64,000 nucleotides of DNA from Klebsiella aerogenes (GTDB lineage: Bacteria; Pseudomonadota; Gammaproteobacteria; Enterobacterales; Enterobacteriaceae): assembly GCA_029027985.1 (NCBI GenBank), contig CP119076.1:1984001-2048000 (forward strand), written 5' to 3'. The notes beneath the pieces are model-generated. The model ran no database searches, was not told the DNA's origin, and worked only from the letters and a program-made list of their open reading frames with translations. Of this stretch, positions 40,223 through 50,529 are shown piece after piece (position 1 is the stretch's first letter; every line of letters starts with the position of its first letter). Position numbers and translations under genes: made by a program.

Positions 40223-41236
40223 ATGACGCAGCCATTGGCGGGAAAACAGATTCTGATAGTTGAAGACGAACCCGTTTTCCGCTCTCTCCTGGATAGCTGG
40301 TTAGCTTCGCTGGGGGCCACCACCCGCCAGGCGGAGGATGGGATTGAGGCGCTGCAGCAAATTGCAATATCAAAGCCTGACCTGATGATATGCGATATCT
40401 CCATGCCGAGAATGAACGGACTTGAACTGGTTGAGCAGGTGCGCAATCAGGGCGAGCAGTTGCCGATCCTGATGATTTCAGCGACCGAAAACATGGCAGA
40501 TATTGCCAAAGCCTTGCGTCTTGGCGTGCAGGATATACTACTGAAGCCGGTAAAAGACTTTAATCGTCTGCGCGAAACGGTGTTTGCCTGTCTGTACCCG
40601 ACGATGTTTAACTCCCGGGTCGAAGAGGAAGAACGCTTATTTGAAGACTGGGATGCGCTGGTGAGCGATCCCCAGGCGGCTTCGCGGTTATTACAGGAAC
40701 TGCAGCCGCCGGTTCAGCAGGAAATGTCAAACTGCCGTATTCACTATCGCCAGCTTATCTCCGCGGATAAACCGGGGTTGGTGTTGGATATCGCGCCATT
40801 ATCAGAAAACGATCTAGCGTTTTATTGTCTGGATGTCACTCGCGCAGGTGATAATGGCGTGCTGGCCGCTCTATTATTACGCGCTCTGTTTAATGGTTTA
40901 CTACAGGAACAATTAGCTCATCAAGGACAGCGTCTGCCTGAGATGGGAGGATTGTTAAAACAAGTTAATCAATTACTCCGCCAGGCAAATTTACCGGGAC
41001 AGTTCCCATTACTGGTCGGTTATTATCACAGCGGGTTAAAAAATTTGATTCTGGTCTCCGCTGGCCTTAACGGCACGCTGAATACCGGAGAGCATCAAAT
41101 TCAAATTAGCAACGGCGTTCCGTTAGGAACGTTGGGAAACGCCTACCTCAACCAAATTAGCCAGCGCTGTACGTCATGGCAGTGTCAAATTTGGGGTGCC
41201 GGGGGGCGTTTACGTCTGATGTTGTCTGCGGATTGA
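40223..41236 (+). CDS. rssB: RpoS-targeting response regulator RssB
   Basis: Adaptor (337 aa) that binds sigma-S and delivers it to ClpXP. The receiver domain (about 1-125) has Asp58 in LMICDISMPRMNG; the C-terminal part is a degenerate PP2C-type phosphatase domain (about 150-337), as in E. coli. GGAGAGACC lies before the start. It is likely transcribed with rssA and also from its own promoter. No anti-adaptor gene was recognised nearby. Confidence 0.97.
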   Translation: MTQPLAGKQILIVEDEPVFRSLLDSWLASLGATTRQAEDGIEALQQIAISKPDLMICDISMPRMNGLELVEQVRNQGEQLPILMISATENMADIAKALRLGVQDILLKPVKDFNRLRETVFACLYPTMFNSRVEEEERLFEDWDALVSDPQAASRLLQELQPPVQQEMSNCRIHYRQLISADKPGLVLDIAPLSENDLAFYCLDVTRAGDNGVLAALLLRALFNGLLQEQLAHQGQRLPEMGGLLKQVNQLLRQANLPGQFPLLVGYYHSGLKNLILVSAGLNGTLNTGEHQIQISNGVPLGTLGNAYLNQISQRCTSWQCQIWGAGGRLRLMLSAD

Positions 41237-41434
41237 ACAATTCGGTCTAATTTTGGTAGGTAGGATTACCTGGGCGACATTTCCGGTGGTACTATCGCTG
41301 GGATTTATGCGTAATAGTCCTAATTCGAGGGTATCCACACCTTTTCAGACCAGGCTTTTCTGATCAGACTGATATACTCGGTGCGTTATTTATTGACGAT
41401 TAAGTTCAAAAAACGAACACTCCAGGAGATTTCA

Positions 41435-42337
41435 ATGGCCGCCCTTAATTCTAAAGTAAGAAAAGCTGTTATCCCGGTTGCGGGATTAGGCACCAGGATG
41501 CTACCCGCCACCAAGGCTATTCCGAAAGAAATGCTGCCACTGGTAGATAAACCTTTAATCCAATATGTTGTTAACGAATGTATCGCCGCCGGGATTACTG
41601 AAATTGTTCTGGTGACGCACTCATCGAAAAACTCTATTGAAAACCACTTCGATACTAGCTTTGAACTCGAAGCGATGCTGGAAAAACGTGTAAAACGTCA
41701 GCTTCTGGAAGAAGTTCAGTCAATTTGTCCGCCGCACGTGACGATTATGCAGGTTCGTCAGGGCCTGGCAAAAGGTCTGGGCCATGCGGTGCTGTGCGCT
41801 CATCCGGTGGTTGGCGATGAACCTGTTGCGGTGATCCTGCCGGACGTGATTCTGGACGAATATGAGTCCGATCTGACCCGCGATAACCTGGCGGAAATGA
41901 TCGCGCGCTTTGACGAAACGGGCGCCAGCCAGATCATGGTTGAGCCGGTTGAAGACGTGACTGCCTATGGGGTTGTTGACTGCAAAGGTGAAAACCTGCA
42001 GCCGGGCGAAAGCGTGCCAATGGTGGGTGTTGTTGAGAAGCCGAAAGCTGACGTTGCGCCGTCTAACCTGGCCGTGGTGGGTCGTTATGTGCTGAGCGCG
42101 GATATTTGGCCGCTGCTGGCGAAAACGCCTCCGGGAGCCGGTGATGAAATTCAGCTGACTGACGCTATCGATATGCTTATCGAGAAAGAGACCGTCGAAG
42201 CGTACCACATGAAAGGCAAAAGCCATGACTGCGGTAATAAGCTTGGCTATATGCAGGCCTTTGTCGAATATGGCGTGCGCCATAAGACCCTTGGCAAAGA
42301 CTTTAAAGACTGGCTGGAACAAGCCGTTGCGAAGTAA
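41435..42337 (+). CDS. galU: UTP-glucose-1-phosphate uridylyltransferase
   Basis: Makes UDP-glucose for galactose use, LPS core, capsule, trehalose and osmoregulated glucans; cytoplasmic. The 300-residue protein has the nucleotide-binding signature [29 protein letters not shown] (about 11-39) and [27 protein letters not shown]. The start at 41435 has GGAGATTTCA upstream; an ATG at 41381 is rejected. It ends in a terminator and is convergent with hns. Confidence 0.98.
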   Translation: MAALNSKVRKAVIPVAGLGTRMLPATKAIPKEMLPLVDKPLIQYVVNECIAAGITEIVLVTHSSKNSIENHFDTSFELEAMLEKRVKRQLLEEVQSICPPHVTIMQVRQGLAKGLGHAVLCAHPVVGDEPVAVILPDVILDEYESDLTRDNLAEMIARFDETGASQIMVEPVEDVTAYGVVDCKGENLQPGESVPMVGVVEKPKADVAPSNLAVVGRYVLSADIWPLLAKTPPGAGDEIQLTDAIDMLIEKETVEAYHMKGKSHDCGNKLGYMQAFVEYGVRHKTLGKDFKDWLEQAVAK

Positions 42338-42351
42338 TATTCGCTGAATGA

Positions 42352-42387
42352 AGACCGGAGCGCAGGAATGCGGTCCGGTTTTTTTAT
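42352..42387 (+). terminator. Terminator of galU
   Basis: Arms ACCGGA (42354-42359) and TCCGGT (42374-42379) with inner GCG pairs, then seven T residues. Confidence 0.82.
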
Positions 42388-42437
42388 GCCTGTGACTTCC
42401 TTCACTATGGCAATAATGGCGTAGCGGTAACTATGAA

Positions 42438-42467
42438 CAAAAAAATCCCGCCGTGGCGGGATTTTTA
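42438..42467. terminator. Bidirectional terminator between galU and hns
   Basis: Stem ATCCCGCC/GGCGGGAT (42445-42452 with 42455-42462) flanked by A and T runs on both sides; serves hns on the minus strand and backs up the galU terminator. Confidence 0.85.
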
Positions 42468-42485
42468 TATCAAGCGAGAAGCGAA

Positions 42486-42893
42486 TTAGAGCAGGAAATC
42501 GTCCAGTGTTTTACCTTGCTCATCCATTGCTTTCTTGATGACTGCCGGAGTACGTCCCTGACCAGTCCAGGTTTTGGTTTCGCCGTTTTCATCAACGTAG
42601 CTGTATTTAGCCGGACGTGCGGCACGTTTAGTTTTGGTGCCAGCTTTAACGGCTGCCATGGTGCTCAGCAGTTCATTCGGATCAATACCGTCAGCAATCA
42701 GCATTTCGCGGTATTGTTGCAGTTTACGAGTGCGCTCTTCAATTTCTGCAGCAGCGGCGCTTTCTTCTTCGCGGCGTTCGTTAACAACGACTTCTAATTT
42801 TTCCAGCATTTCTTCGAGCGTTTCGAGGGTGCATTCTCTTGCCTGCGCACGAAGAGTACGGATGTTGTTCAAAATTTTAAGTGCTTCGCTCAT
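42486..42893 (-). CDS. hns: Nucleoid-structuring protein H-NS
   Basis: Abundant nucleoid protein (135 aa) that coats AT-rich DNA and silences acquired genes. The N-terminal dimerisation helices (about 1-83), a linker, and the C-terminal DNA-binding domain with [25 protein letters not shown] are complete. The AT-hook-like core TGQGRTP is intact. A long AT-rich upstream region (42894-43446) fits autoregulation. AT-rich islands such as 3.5-6.7 kb here would be natural targets. Confidence 0.98.
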   Translation of the reverse strand: MSEALKILNNIRTLRAQARECTLETLEEMLEKLEVVVNERREEESAAAAEIEERTRKLQQYREMLIADGIDPNELLSTMAAVKAGTKTKRAARPAKYSYVDENGETKTWTGQGRTPAVIKKAMDEQGKTLDDFLL

Positions 42894-43446
42894 TGTAGTA
42901 ATCTCAAACTTATATTGTGGGGTGGTTTGTTGAACTAATAATAGAGCGATATAATCAGATGTGCAATAGGGTAGAATGTAAGGAATTCAAAATTACTTGT
43001 TATTTGTCTTGTTGATTAAATAATTTAAGTTAAATTTTCGCGCGGCTTCACATCTTCCCGCTTATAGCTTAAGTATGAGCATGATGGCTAAAACCATGAG
43101 TCAGGATGATTTTTCCGGCTTTCTGAGAGTCAATTTATACTTTGTGTGGATAAATATCACCCTTCAGTATTAGCGCATTAGTTATGGCGATGTTTAATAT
43201 AATTGGCGACCAAAGCCCATTATAGTTGTCTGGAGAATGGCTGGTTAAGCACGAAACGACAATGATTTCCCTCTTCTGTTGACACGGCGTTGCGTCATTG
43301 CCGGTATTCATTCTGCTAAGAATCCCATTTTTCTGTAAAGCAATGCTGTTAACACAACCAGCAATACCCCCGGTGAAAGCGCCGTCTACGCGGTAATATA
43401 TGATACACTTGCGCCGTAAAACACATTGATTGGGGTTACGCAGCCG
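42894..43446. promoter_or_regulatory. 553-bp AT-rich gap between hns and tdk
   Basis: It contains the hns promoter on the minus strand and, near the right end, a tdk promoter candidate (TATGATAC about 43395-43405). A long minus-strand frame at 43135-43641 runs antisense into tdk and is not credible. No RNA gene was recognised. Confidence 0.5.
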
Positions 43447-44067
43447 ATGGCACAACTTTATTTCTACTACTCTGCAATGAATGCCGGTAAGTCTACTGCG
43501 CTGTTGCAGTCTTCGTACAATTACCAGGAACGAGGGATGCGTACCGTCGTTTATACGGCTGAAATTGACGATCGGTTTGGTTCCGGTAAAGTGAGCTCCA
43601 GAATCGGCCTCTCTTCGCCTGCGCGTCTGTATAATCCTCAAACTTCGTTATATGCCGATATTGCCGCGGAACATGCCCGCCAGCCTATCCATTGCGTACT
43701 GGTGGATGAGAGCCAGTTCCTGACCCGTGAGCAGGTCCACGAGCTCTCTGAAGTCGTCGATGAGCTGGATATCCCTGTATTGTGCTATGGCTTGCGTACG
43801 GACTTCCGAGGCGAGTTATTTAGCGGTAGCCAATATTTGTTGGCGTGGTCGGATAAGCTGGTTGAATTAAAAACTATCTGCTTCTGTGGTCGTAAGGCAA
43901 GCATGGTTTTACGTCTTGACCAGGAAGGGCGTCCTTACAACGAAGGCGAACAGGTGGTTATTGGCGGTAATGAGCGCTATGTTTCCGTCTGTCGTAAGCA
44001 TTATAAAGAGGCGCTGAATACCGGTTCATTAACACAGGTGCAAAGTAAGCAGCGTTCCTGCGAATAA
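43447..44067 (+). CDS. tdk: Thymidine kinase
   Basis: Phosphorylates thymidine and deoxyuridine in nucleoside salvage; cytoplasmic homotetramer. The 206-residue protein has the P-loop [13 protein letters not shown] (about 9-21), the Walker B-like VLVDESQFL (E. coli has Cys where this has Ser) and zinc-site cysteines in CFCGRKASM and the VCRKHYK region. The start at 43447 ([16 protein letters not shown]) is the family start; 43426 is rejected. A terminator follows. Confidence 0.97.
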   Translation: MAQLYFYYSAMNAGKSTALLQSSYNYQERGMRTVVYTAEIDDRFGSGKVSSRIGLSSPARLYNPQTSLYADIAAEHARQPIHCVLVDESQFLTREQVHELSEVVDELDIPVLCYGLRTDFRGELFSGSQYLLAWSDKLVELKTICFCGRKASMVLRLDQEGRPYNEGEQVVIGGNERYVSVCRKHYKEALNTGSLTQVQSKQRSCE

Positions 44068-44088
44068 TGCTTTAATTTCACTATCTTC

Positions 44089-44118
44089 AGGCGCCTGGGT
44101 GGCGCCTTTTGGGTTTTT
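44089..44118 (+). terminator. Terminator of tdk
   Basis: Stem AGGCGCC/GGCGCCT (44089-44095 with 44101-44107), TGGGT loop, then a T-rich run. Confidence 0.78.
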
Positions 44119-44203
44119 ATGGAATCGGTTCCGGTATTCGGATATTGCTGAGTTTACGACATCGTGTATCTAAGACCGACGAAGATTAATTAGCGGTGAA
44201 AAT

Positions 44204-44230
44204 AAAAAAAGCCCCATCAACAGATGGGGC
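44204..44230 (-). terminator. Terminator of adhE
   Basis: Stem GCCCCAT/ATGGGGC (44211-44217 with 44224-44230); seven T residues follow on the minus strand. Confidence 0.9.
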
Positions 44231-44253
44231 TTCGTTCATTTCAATGCGGTGAA

Positions 44254-46932
44254 TTAAGCGGATTTTTTCGCTTTCTTCTCAGCTTTGACTGGCGCAGATT
44301 CTTTTTTCACGGCAGCGGCTTCGCCTTCGACAAAGTCGCGACCGTAATAGGTATCCAGCAGAATCTGTTTCAGTTCGGCAATCAGCGGGTAGCGCGGGTT
44401 AGCGCCGGTGCACTGATCGTCGAAGGCATCTTCAGACAGTTTATCAACGTTAGCCAAGAAGTCAGCTTCCTGAACACCGGCTTCGCGGATAGATTTCGGA
44501 ATGCCCAGCTCAGCTTTGATGCTTTCCAGCCATGCCAGCAGTTTCTCAATTTTCGCCGCGGTGCGATCGCCCGGCGCGCTCAGACCCAGGTGGTCAGCAA
44601 TCTCGGCGTAGCGACGGCGAGCCTGCGGACGGTCGTACTGGCTGAATGCGGTCTGCTTCGTTGGGTTGTCATTCGCGTTGTAGCGGATAACGTTACAGAT
44701 CAGCAAGGCGTTCGCCAGACCGTGGGGAATGTGGAACTGAGAGCCCAGCTTGTGCGCCATGGAGTGGCACACGCCCAGGAAGGCGTTGGCAAACGCGATA
44801 CCGGCGATAGTCGCGGCGCTGTGAACGCGTTCGCGGGCAACCGGGTTCTTAGAACCTTCATGGTAAGAGGCTGGCAGGTACTCTTTCAGCAGTTTCAGCG
44901 CCTGTAGAGCCTGACCATCGGAGAACTCGGAAGCCAGCACGGATACGTAAGCTTCCAGTGCGTGAGTCACGGCATCCAGACCACCGAAGGCGCACAGGGA
45001 CTTCGGCATATCCATGACCAGGTTGGCATCGACAATTGCCATATCCGGGGTGAGAGCGTAGTCCGCCAGCGGATATTTTTGTCCGGTTGCGTCGTCGGTC
45101 ACTACAGCGAACGGCGTCACTTCAGAACCGGTACCGGACGTGGTTGTGATGGCAACCATCTTGGCTTTGACGCCCATTTTCGGGAACTTGTAGATACGTT
45201 TACGGATATCCATAAAGCGCAGCGCCAGTTCTTCGAAGTGAGTTTCCGGATGTTCGTACATGACCCACATGATTTTTGCCGCATCCATCGGGGAACCGCC
45301 GCCCAGCGCGATGATCACGTCTGGTTTGAAGGAGTTCGCCAGATCCGCGCCTTTGCGCACGATGGTCAGCGTTGGGTCAGCTTCAACTTCAAAGAACACT
45401 TCGGTTTCTACGCCAGCCGCTTTCAGTACGGAGGTGATCTGGTCAGCATAACCGTTGTTGAACAGGAAGCGGTCAGTCACAATCAGCGCGCGTTTGTGAC
45501 CATCAGTAATCACTTCATCCAGTGCGATTGGCAGTGAGCCACGACGGAAGTAGATAGATTTCGGAAGTTTATGCCACAACATGTTTTCAGCTCGCTTAGC
45601 AACGGTTTTCTTGTTGATCAGGTGTTTCGGACCAACGTTTTCGGAGATGGAGTTACCACCCCAGGAACCACAACCCAGAGTCAGGGAAGGTGCGAGTTTG
45701 AAGTTGTACAGGTCACCGATACCACCCTGAGAAGCCGGGGTGTTGATCAGGATACGTGCGGTTTTCATCATCTGGCCGAAATAAGCCACGCGAGCCGGCT
45801 GGTTGTCCTGGTCGGTATACAGGCAAGAGGTATGACCGATACCGCCCATAGCGACCAGTTTTTCAGCCTTAATGACCGCGTCTTCGAAATCTTTCGCACG
45901 GTACATTGCCAGCGTCGGAGACAGTTTTTCGTGAGCGAACGGTTCGCTTTCGTCAACGTCAGTCACTTCGCCGATCAGAATTTTGGTGGTCGCCGGAACG
46001 GTGAAGCCCGCCAGTTCAGCAATTTTTGCCGCTGGCTGACCCACGATAGCTGCGTTCAATGCGCCATTCTTCAGGATGATGTCCTGAACGGCTTTCAGCT
46101 CTTTACCCTGAAGAAGGTAACCGCCGTGGCTGGCGAAACGCTCGCGAACGGCGTCGTAGACGGCATCAACAACGACAACTGATTGCTCGGATGCGCAAAT
46201 CACGCCGTTATCGAAGGTTTTAGACATCAGAACGGAGGCGACCGCACGTTTGATATCCGCAGTTTCATCAATGACAACCGGTGTGTTGCCGGCGCCGACG
46301 CCGATAGCAGGTTTGCCGGAGCTATAAGCGGCTTTCACCATACCTGGACCGCCAGTGGCGAGGATCAGGTTGATATCAGGGTGATGCATCAGCGCGTTAG
46401 ACAGTTCTACGGACGGCTGGTCGATCCAACCAATCAGATCTTTTGGCGCACCGGCAGCAATGGCTGCTTGCAGCACGATATCCGCCGCTTTGTTCGTCGC
46501 ATCTTTAGCACGTGGGTGCGGAGAGAAGATGATCGCGTTACGGGTCTTCAGGCTGATCAGTGATTTGAAGATAGCGGTAGACGTCGGGTTGGTGGTCGGA
46601 ACGATACCGCAAATAATACCGATAGGTTCAGCAATGGTGATGGTGCCGAAAGTGTCGTCTTCAGACAGGACGCCACAGGTCTTTTCATCTTTATAAGCGT
46701 TATAAATGTATTCGGAAGCGAAGTGGTTTTTGATCACTTTGTCTTCGATAATGCCCATGCCGGATTCGGCAACGGCCATTTTAGCGAGAGGGATTCGAGC
46801 ATCAGCAGCGGCCAACGCGGCAGCACGGAAGATCTTATCGACTTGTTCTTGAGTGAAACTGGCATATTCACGCTGGGCTTTTTTTACGCGCTCTACAAGT
46901 GCGTTAAGTTCAGCGACATTAGTAACAGCCAT
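44254..46932 (-). CDS. adhE: Bifunctional aldehyde-alcohol dehydrogenase AdhE
   Basis: Converts acetyl-CoA to acetaldehyde and then ethanol, reoxidising two NADH in fermentation; it forms helical spirosomes. The 892-residue fusion has an N-terminal aldehyde dehydrogenase (about 1-440, catalytic Cys in GVICASEQSVVV, about residue 246) and a C-terminal iron alcohol dehydrogenase (about 450-870, GGGSPMDAAKIMWV, metal His in FGGLDAVTHALEAYVS and CHSMAHKLGSQFHIPHG). The tail is Lys/Ala-rich. Length matches E. coli. The 479-bp upstream region suits its complex control. Confidence 0.98.
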   Translation of the reverse strand: MAVTNVAELNALVERVKKAQREYASFTQEQVDKIFRAAALAAADARIPLAKMAVAESGMGIIEDKVIKNHFASEYIYNAYKDEKTCGVLSEDDTFGTITIAEPIGIICGIVPTTNPTSTAIFKSLISLKTRNAIIFSPHPRAKDATNKAADIVLQAAIAAGAPKDLIGWIDQPSVELSNALMHHPDINLILATGGPGMVKAAYSSGKPAIGVGAGNTPVVIDETADIKRAVASVLMSKTFDNGVICASEQSVVVVDAVYDAVRERFASHGGYLLQGKELKAVQDIILKNGALNAAIVGQPAAKIAELAGFTVPATTKILIGEVTDVDESEPFAHEKLSPTLAMYRAKDFEDAVIKAEKLVAMGGIGHTSCLYTDQDNQPARVAYFGQMMKTARILINTPASQGGIGDLYNFKLAPSLTLGCGSWGGNSISENVGPKHLINKKTVAKRAENMLWHKLPKSIYFRRGSLPIALDEVITDGHKRALIVTDRFLFNNGYADQITSVLKAAGVETEVFFEVEADPTLTIVRKGADLANSFKPDVIIALGGGSPMDAAKIMWVMYEHPETHFEELALRFMDIRKRIYKFPKMGVKAKMVAITTTSGTGSEVTPFAVVTDDATGQKYPLADYALTPDMAIVDANLVMDMPKSLCAFGGLDAVTHALEAYVSVLASEFSDGQALQALKLLKEYLPASYHEGSKNPVARERVHSAATIAGIAFANAFLGVCHSMAHKLGSQFHIPHGLANALLICNVIRYNANDNPTKQTAFSQYDRPQARRRYAEIADHLGLSAPGDRTAAKIEKLLAWLESIKAELGIPKSIREAGVQEADFLANVDKLSEDAFDDQCTGANPRYPLIAELKQILLDTYYGRDFVEGEAAAVKKESAPVKAEKKAKKSA

Positions 46933-47411
46933 AATGCTCTCCTGATAATGTTAAACTTTTTTAGTAAAACAGTAGCTCGATTCGACATTATAGACAGGCT
47001 GTTAACAGCTTGCATGTAAATGTTAACGTAAAGATTTCTAACGCTTTGAACCCACTGATTTACTAAAAAAGCTTGGTTTCGCTAATCGCTCAGGTACTGT
47101 GGCCTTTCACTCTGTTGGTGTAACCAAGGTTACTCACTTCTGAGTATGAATTACGTGATTTAGATCAATATTTGTCGATGCTGATACCTTTCAGCTGGTT
47201 GATTATTGACCGATCAAATCCAGGCTAATGATAATGTATTCATATTTAATGAATAAATAGCAAGTGCTAAACAAATATATAACAAGTAAAATCAATCACT
47301 CATAAATTGCATAATTGAGATGAATTGTGGCAATGAAAAAGGTATCTTCTGCCAGAATAATGAGTACTGACATTGTCAACAGCCATTTTTAATGACGCTG
47401 CGGAGTACACC
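46933..47411. promoter_or_regulatory. 479-bp gap between adhE and ychE
   Basis: AT-rich divergent region with the adhE leader and promoters (minus strand) and the ychE promoter. In E. coli this region takes Fis, NarL and Cra; I did not find sites clear enough to place. No gene is seen. Confidence 0.5.
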
Positions 47412-48059
47412 GTGATCCTACCGTTGTTTGATTTCTCTGTTTATTTTAAATTTTTTATCGGCTTGTTCGCACTGGTCAACCCGGTTGGCATTATCCCGGT
47501 GTTCATTAGCATGACCAGTTATCAAACGGCAGCGGTACGCAATAAGACTAATATGACGGCCAATATGTCGGTGGCTATCATCTTGCTGACCTCGCTGTTT
47601 CTCGGTGACGGTATCTTGCAGATCTTCGGTATCTCCATCGATTCTTTCCGCATTGCCGGTGGGATTCTGGTGGTGACCATCGCCATGTCGATGATTAGCG
47701 GCAAGCTTGGCGAAGATAAACAGAACAAGCAGGAGAAGTCGGAAACAGCGATTCGCGAAAGCATCGGCGTAGTGCCGTTAGCCTTACCCTTAATGGCGGG
47801 GCCCGGGGCGATCAGTTCAACCATCGTCTGGGGCACGCGTTATCATTCCATTGCTCATTTCATTGGTTTTTCGATCGCTATCGCGCTGTTTGCCACCTGC
47901 TGCTGGGGAATTTTCCGTATGGCACCCTGGTTAGTGAGATTACTGGGGCAGACCGGGATCAACGTGATAACTCGTATTATGGGTCTGTTGCTCATGGCGT
48001 TAGGGATAGAATTTATCGTCACCGGTATTAAGGCATTGTTCCCGGGCCTGGTGGGGTAA
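47412..48059 (+). CDS. ychE: MarC-family inner-membrane protein YchE
   Basis: Predicted six-helix membrane protein of the MarC/UPF0056 family; function unknown. The 215-residue length equals E. coli YchE when translation starts at the GTG at 47412 (ILPLFDFSVYFKFFIGLFALVNPVG); GCGGAG lies upstream. An ATG at 47373 would add 13 unconserved residues. Family motifs ALVNPVGIIPVF and ALPLMAGPGAISST are present. It is followed by a 7-bp GC-rich hairpin (48075-48093) without a T run. Confidence 0.92.
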   Translation: MILPLFDFSVYFKFFIGLFALVNPVGIIPVFISMTSYQTAAVRNKTNMTANMSVAIILLTSLFLGDGILQIFGISIDSFRIAGGILVVTIAMSMISGKLGEDKQNKQEKSETAIRESIGVVPLALPLMAGPGAISSTIVWGTRYHSIAHFIGFSIAIALFATCCWGIFRMAPWLVRLLGQTGINVITRIMGLLLMALGIEFIVTGIKALFPGLVG

Positions 48060-48813
48060 TTTGTCGGTTAAGAGGCGGGGCGGCAGGCCCCGCATGTGAT
48101 GGATTATTCGCAAAAGTTATTCATAAAGATGATGTTTCTGGCAAATAATAACTTTTGCTAATGATGTTTTATTTTTATATTTATCATATGGTTATTTGTT
48201 TTTTTTTCTATCCCTTCGTGCTGTCTTTCTCCCTTCATCACTGTTATTTTCGTCACATCATTCTCTGGTGCTTGCTGTCGGATCATCGAAATGATATTAG
48301 TAATTTCATCATGACAGCAGATGAATGTGCTAAATAATAGACAATTGTTAAATTTTTGTGCAAAAAAGCAACTTATCGGGCATACAGAGCGCATGAATGG
48401 ACAGGGTTCTCGTATCAGATTGATAAGTCATCATTTTTTTGCAAATTTAACCTTGATAATCGTTCACTGATGGCAGCTAAAAAAACAATAAAAGAGAATC
48501 CGGTAACATATTTGCAAATTGCATTGGCGGACAAGAAACCGTTTTGGTACTTTCCGGCCTGATCGTTAACTAAACAATACGCGCAAATGAGAATTATTAT
48601 TAAATAACTCATTGTGCCGAAATTACCCGCCGAACAGGGGAAAAGAATCGACGTCAAGGCTGCCGTTTGAGCGGTCGTAATAAATAAGTCGGTGATAGCA
48701 AGCGGTAAAATCTGACAGCAGCAAAGACTCCTGCACTGTACAGAATCCCTAAAAGGGAAAAAATAACAGGCTGGTTAAATATCCAGTAATTATAATGAGT
48801 GGAGTAACAACAC
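48060..48813. promoter_or_regulatory. 754-bp gap upstream of oppA, with an inverted repeat
   Basis: Holds a GC hairpin at 48075-48093 and a perfect 12-bp inverted repeat GCAAAAGTTATT/AATAACTTTTGC (48110-48121 with 48147-48158). The rest is AT-rich, ending in the oppA promoter and leader, where GcvB pairing occurs in E. coli. Several 60-80 codon frames on both strands lack supporting features and are not called. Confidence 0.55.
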
Positions 48814-50445
48814 ATGACCATCATCACTAAAAAAAGTCTGGTAGCCGCGGGAATTTTATCTGCGCTAATCACCGCGAATGTTGCCATGGCAGCGGATGTC
48901 CCTGCAGGGGTGCAGCTAGCGGATAAACAAACGCTGGTGCGTAATAACGGGGCAGAGGTGCAATCTCTGGATCCGCATAAAATCGAAGGCGTTCCGGAGT
49001 CCAACATTAACCGCGATCTGTTTGAAGGGTTAGTGATTGGCGATATTAACGGCCATCCTATTCCGGGTGTTGCCGAATCGTGGGATAACAAAGATTTTAA
49101 AGTATGGACCTTCCATATTCGTAAAGATGCCAAATGGTCCGATGGTTCACCCGTTACCGCGCAAGATTTCGTTTACAGCTGGCAGCGGCTGGCGGATCCG
49201 AAAACCGCATCCCCTTACGCCAGCTATCTACAGTACGGCCATGTTGCTAACGTCGATGACATTATCGCCGGGAAAAAACCAGCAACTGACCTCGGCGTCA
49301 AAGCTATCGACGACAACACCTTTGAAGTCACGCTGAGCGAACCGGTTCCTTATTTCTATAAACTCCTTGTCCACCCATCCGTTTCTCCAGTCCCTAAAGC
49401 CGCTATCGAAAAATATGGTGAGAAATGGACTCAGCCAGCGAATATTGTCACCAACGGCGCTTATAAGCTGAAAGACTGGGTGGTTAACGAACGTATTGTG
49501 CTGGAGCGTAATACCCATTACTGGGATAACGCTAAAACTGTGATTAACCAGGTCACTTACCTGCCAATTTCTTCTGAAGTTACTGATGTGAACCGCTACC
49601 GCAGCGGTGAAATCGACATGACTTATAACAACATGCCGATTGAACTGTTCCAGAAGCTGAAAAAAGAGATCCCGAAAGAAGTTCACGTCGATCCATATCT
49701 GTGTACTTATTATTACGAAATCAATAACCAGAAGGCGCCATTTACTGACGTACGCGTTCGTACAGCGCTTAAGCTGGCGCTGGATCGCGATATTATCGTT
49801 AATAAAGTGAAAAATCAGGGCGATCTGCCAGCTTATAGCTATACCCCGCCTTACACTGACGGCATGAAGTTAGTTGAGCCGGAGTGGTTCAAGTGGTCGC
49901 AGGATAAACGCAATGAAGAAGCGAAAAAACTGCTGGCGGAAGCGGGCTATACCGCTGACAAGCCGCTGACCTTTAACCTGCTGTACAACACCTCCGATCT
50001 GCATAAAAAGCTGGCTATCGCCGTTGCGTCAATCTGGAAGAAAAACCTCGGCGCTAACGTTAAGCTGGAAAACCAGGAGTGGAAAACCTTCCTCGACAGC
50101 CGTCATCAGGGCACCTTTGATGTCGCGCGCGCCGGTTGGTGTGCTGACTACAATGAACCAACTTCGTTCCTGAACACCATGCTCAGCGATAGCTCTAACA
50201 ACACCGCGCACTATAAGAGCCCGGCGTTCGACAAAATCATCGGCGATACCCTGCAGGTGACCGACGAAGCGAAACGTGCCGACCTGTACGCACAGTCTGA
50301 GCAGCAGTTGGATAAAGACTCGGCGATCGTTCCCGTCTACTACTACGTTAACGCGCGCCTGGTTAAACCGTGGGTGGGCGGCTATACCGGCAAAGACCCG
50401 TTGGATAATATTTACGTGAAAAATCTGTATATTATCAAACATTAA
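48814..50445 (+). CDS. oppA: Periplasmic oligopeptide-binding protein OppA
   Basis: Binds 2-5-residue peptides in the periplasm and delivers them to OppBCDF. The 543-residue precursor has a Sec signal peptide ending NVAMA (about residue 26) and the SBP_bac_5 fold (family signature around DAKWSDGSPVTAQDFVYSWQRLADP). Length matches E. coli. GTGGAG precedes the start. A hairpin directly after the stop may let oppA mRNA outnumber the rest. Confidence 0.98.
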   Translation: MTIITKKSLVAAGILSALITANVAMAADVPAGVQLADKQTLVRNNGAEVQSLDPHKIEGVPESNINRDLFEGLVIGDINGHPIPGVAESWDNKDFKVWTFHIRKDAKWSDGSPVTAQDFVYSWQRLADPKTASPYASYLQYGHVANVDDIIAGKKPATDLGVKAIDDNTFEVTLSEPVPYFYKLLVHPSVSPVPKAAIEKYGEKWTQPANIVTNGAYKLKDWVVNERIVLERNTHYWDNAKTVINQVTYLPISSEVTDVNRYRSGEIDMTYNNMPIELFQKLKKEIPKEVHVDPYLCTYYYEINNQKAPFTDVRVRTALKLALDRDIIVNKVKNQGDLPAYSYTPPYTDGMKLVEPEWFKWSQDKRNEEAKKLLAEAGYTADKPLTFNLLYNTSDLHKKLAIAVASIWKKNLGANVKLENQEWKTFLDSRHQGTFDVARAGWCADYNEPTSFLNTMLSDSSNNTAHYKSPAFDKIIGDTLQVTDEAKRADLYAQSEQQLDKDSAIVPVYYYVNARLVKPWVGGYTGKDPLDNIYVKNLYIIKH

Positions 50446-50454
50446 TGGCAAGAC

Positions 50455-50479
50455 GTGGGGCAGGCATCGCTTGCCCCAC
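50455..50479 (+). other. Intercistronic hairpin between oppA and oppB
   Basis: Perfect 8-bp stem GTGGGGCA/TGCCCCAC (50455-50462 with 50472-50479), no T run. Likely stabilises the oppA transcript or partly terminates. Confidence 0.65.
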
Positions 50480-50529
50480 CGTGTCTGAATTCATCGCACT
50501 CGATAGGCACAGGCCAGAAGGTACGGGCA

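Noticed and set aside
43135-43641. 168-codon minus-strand frame across the hns-tdk gap
   Set aside because: It runs antisense through the first 195 bases of tdk and has no family features.
48155-48657. Several 60-80 codon frames on both strands in the ychE-oppA gap
   Set aside because: Overlapping, AT-driven frames with no ribosome sites; one hydrophobic frame at 48155 contains part of the inverted repeat.
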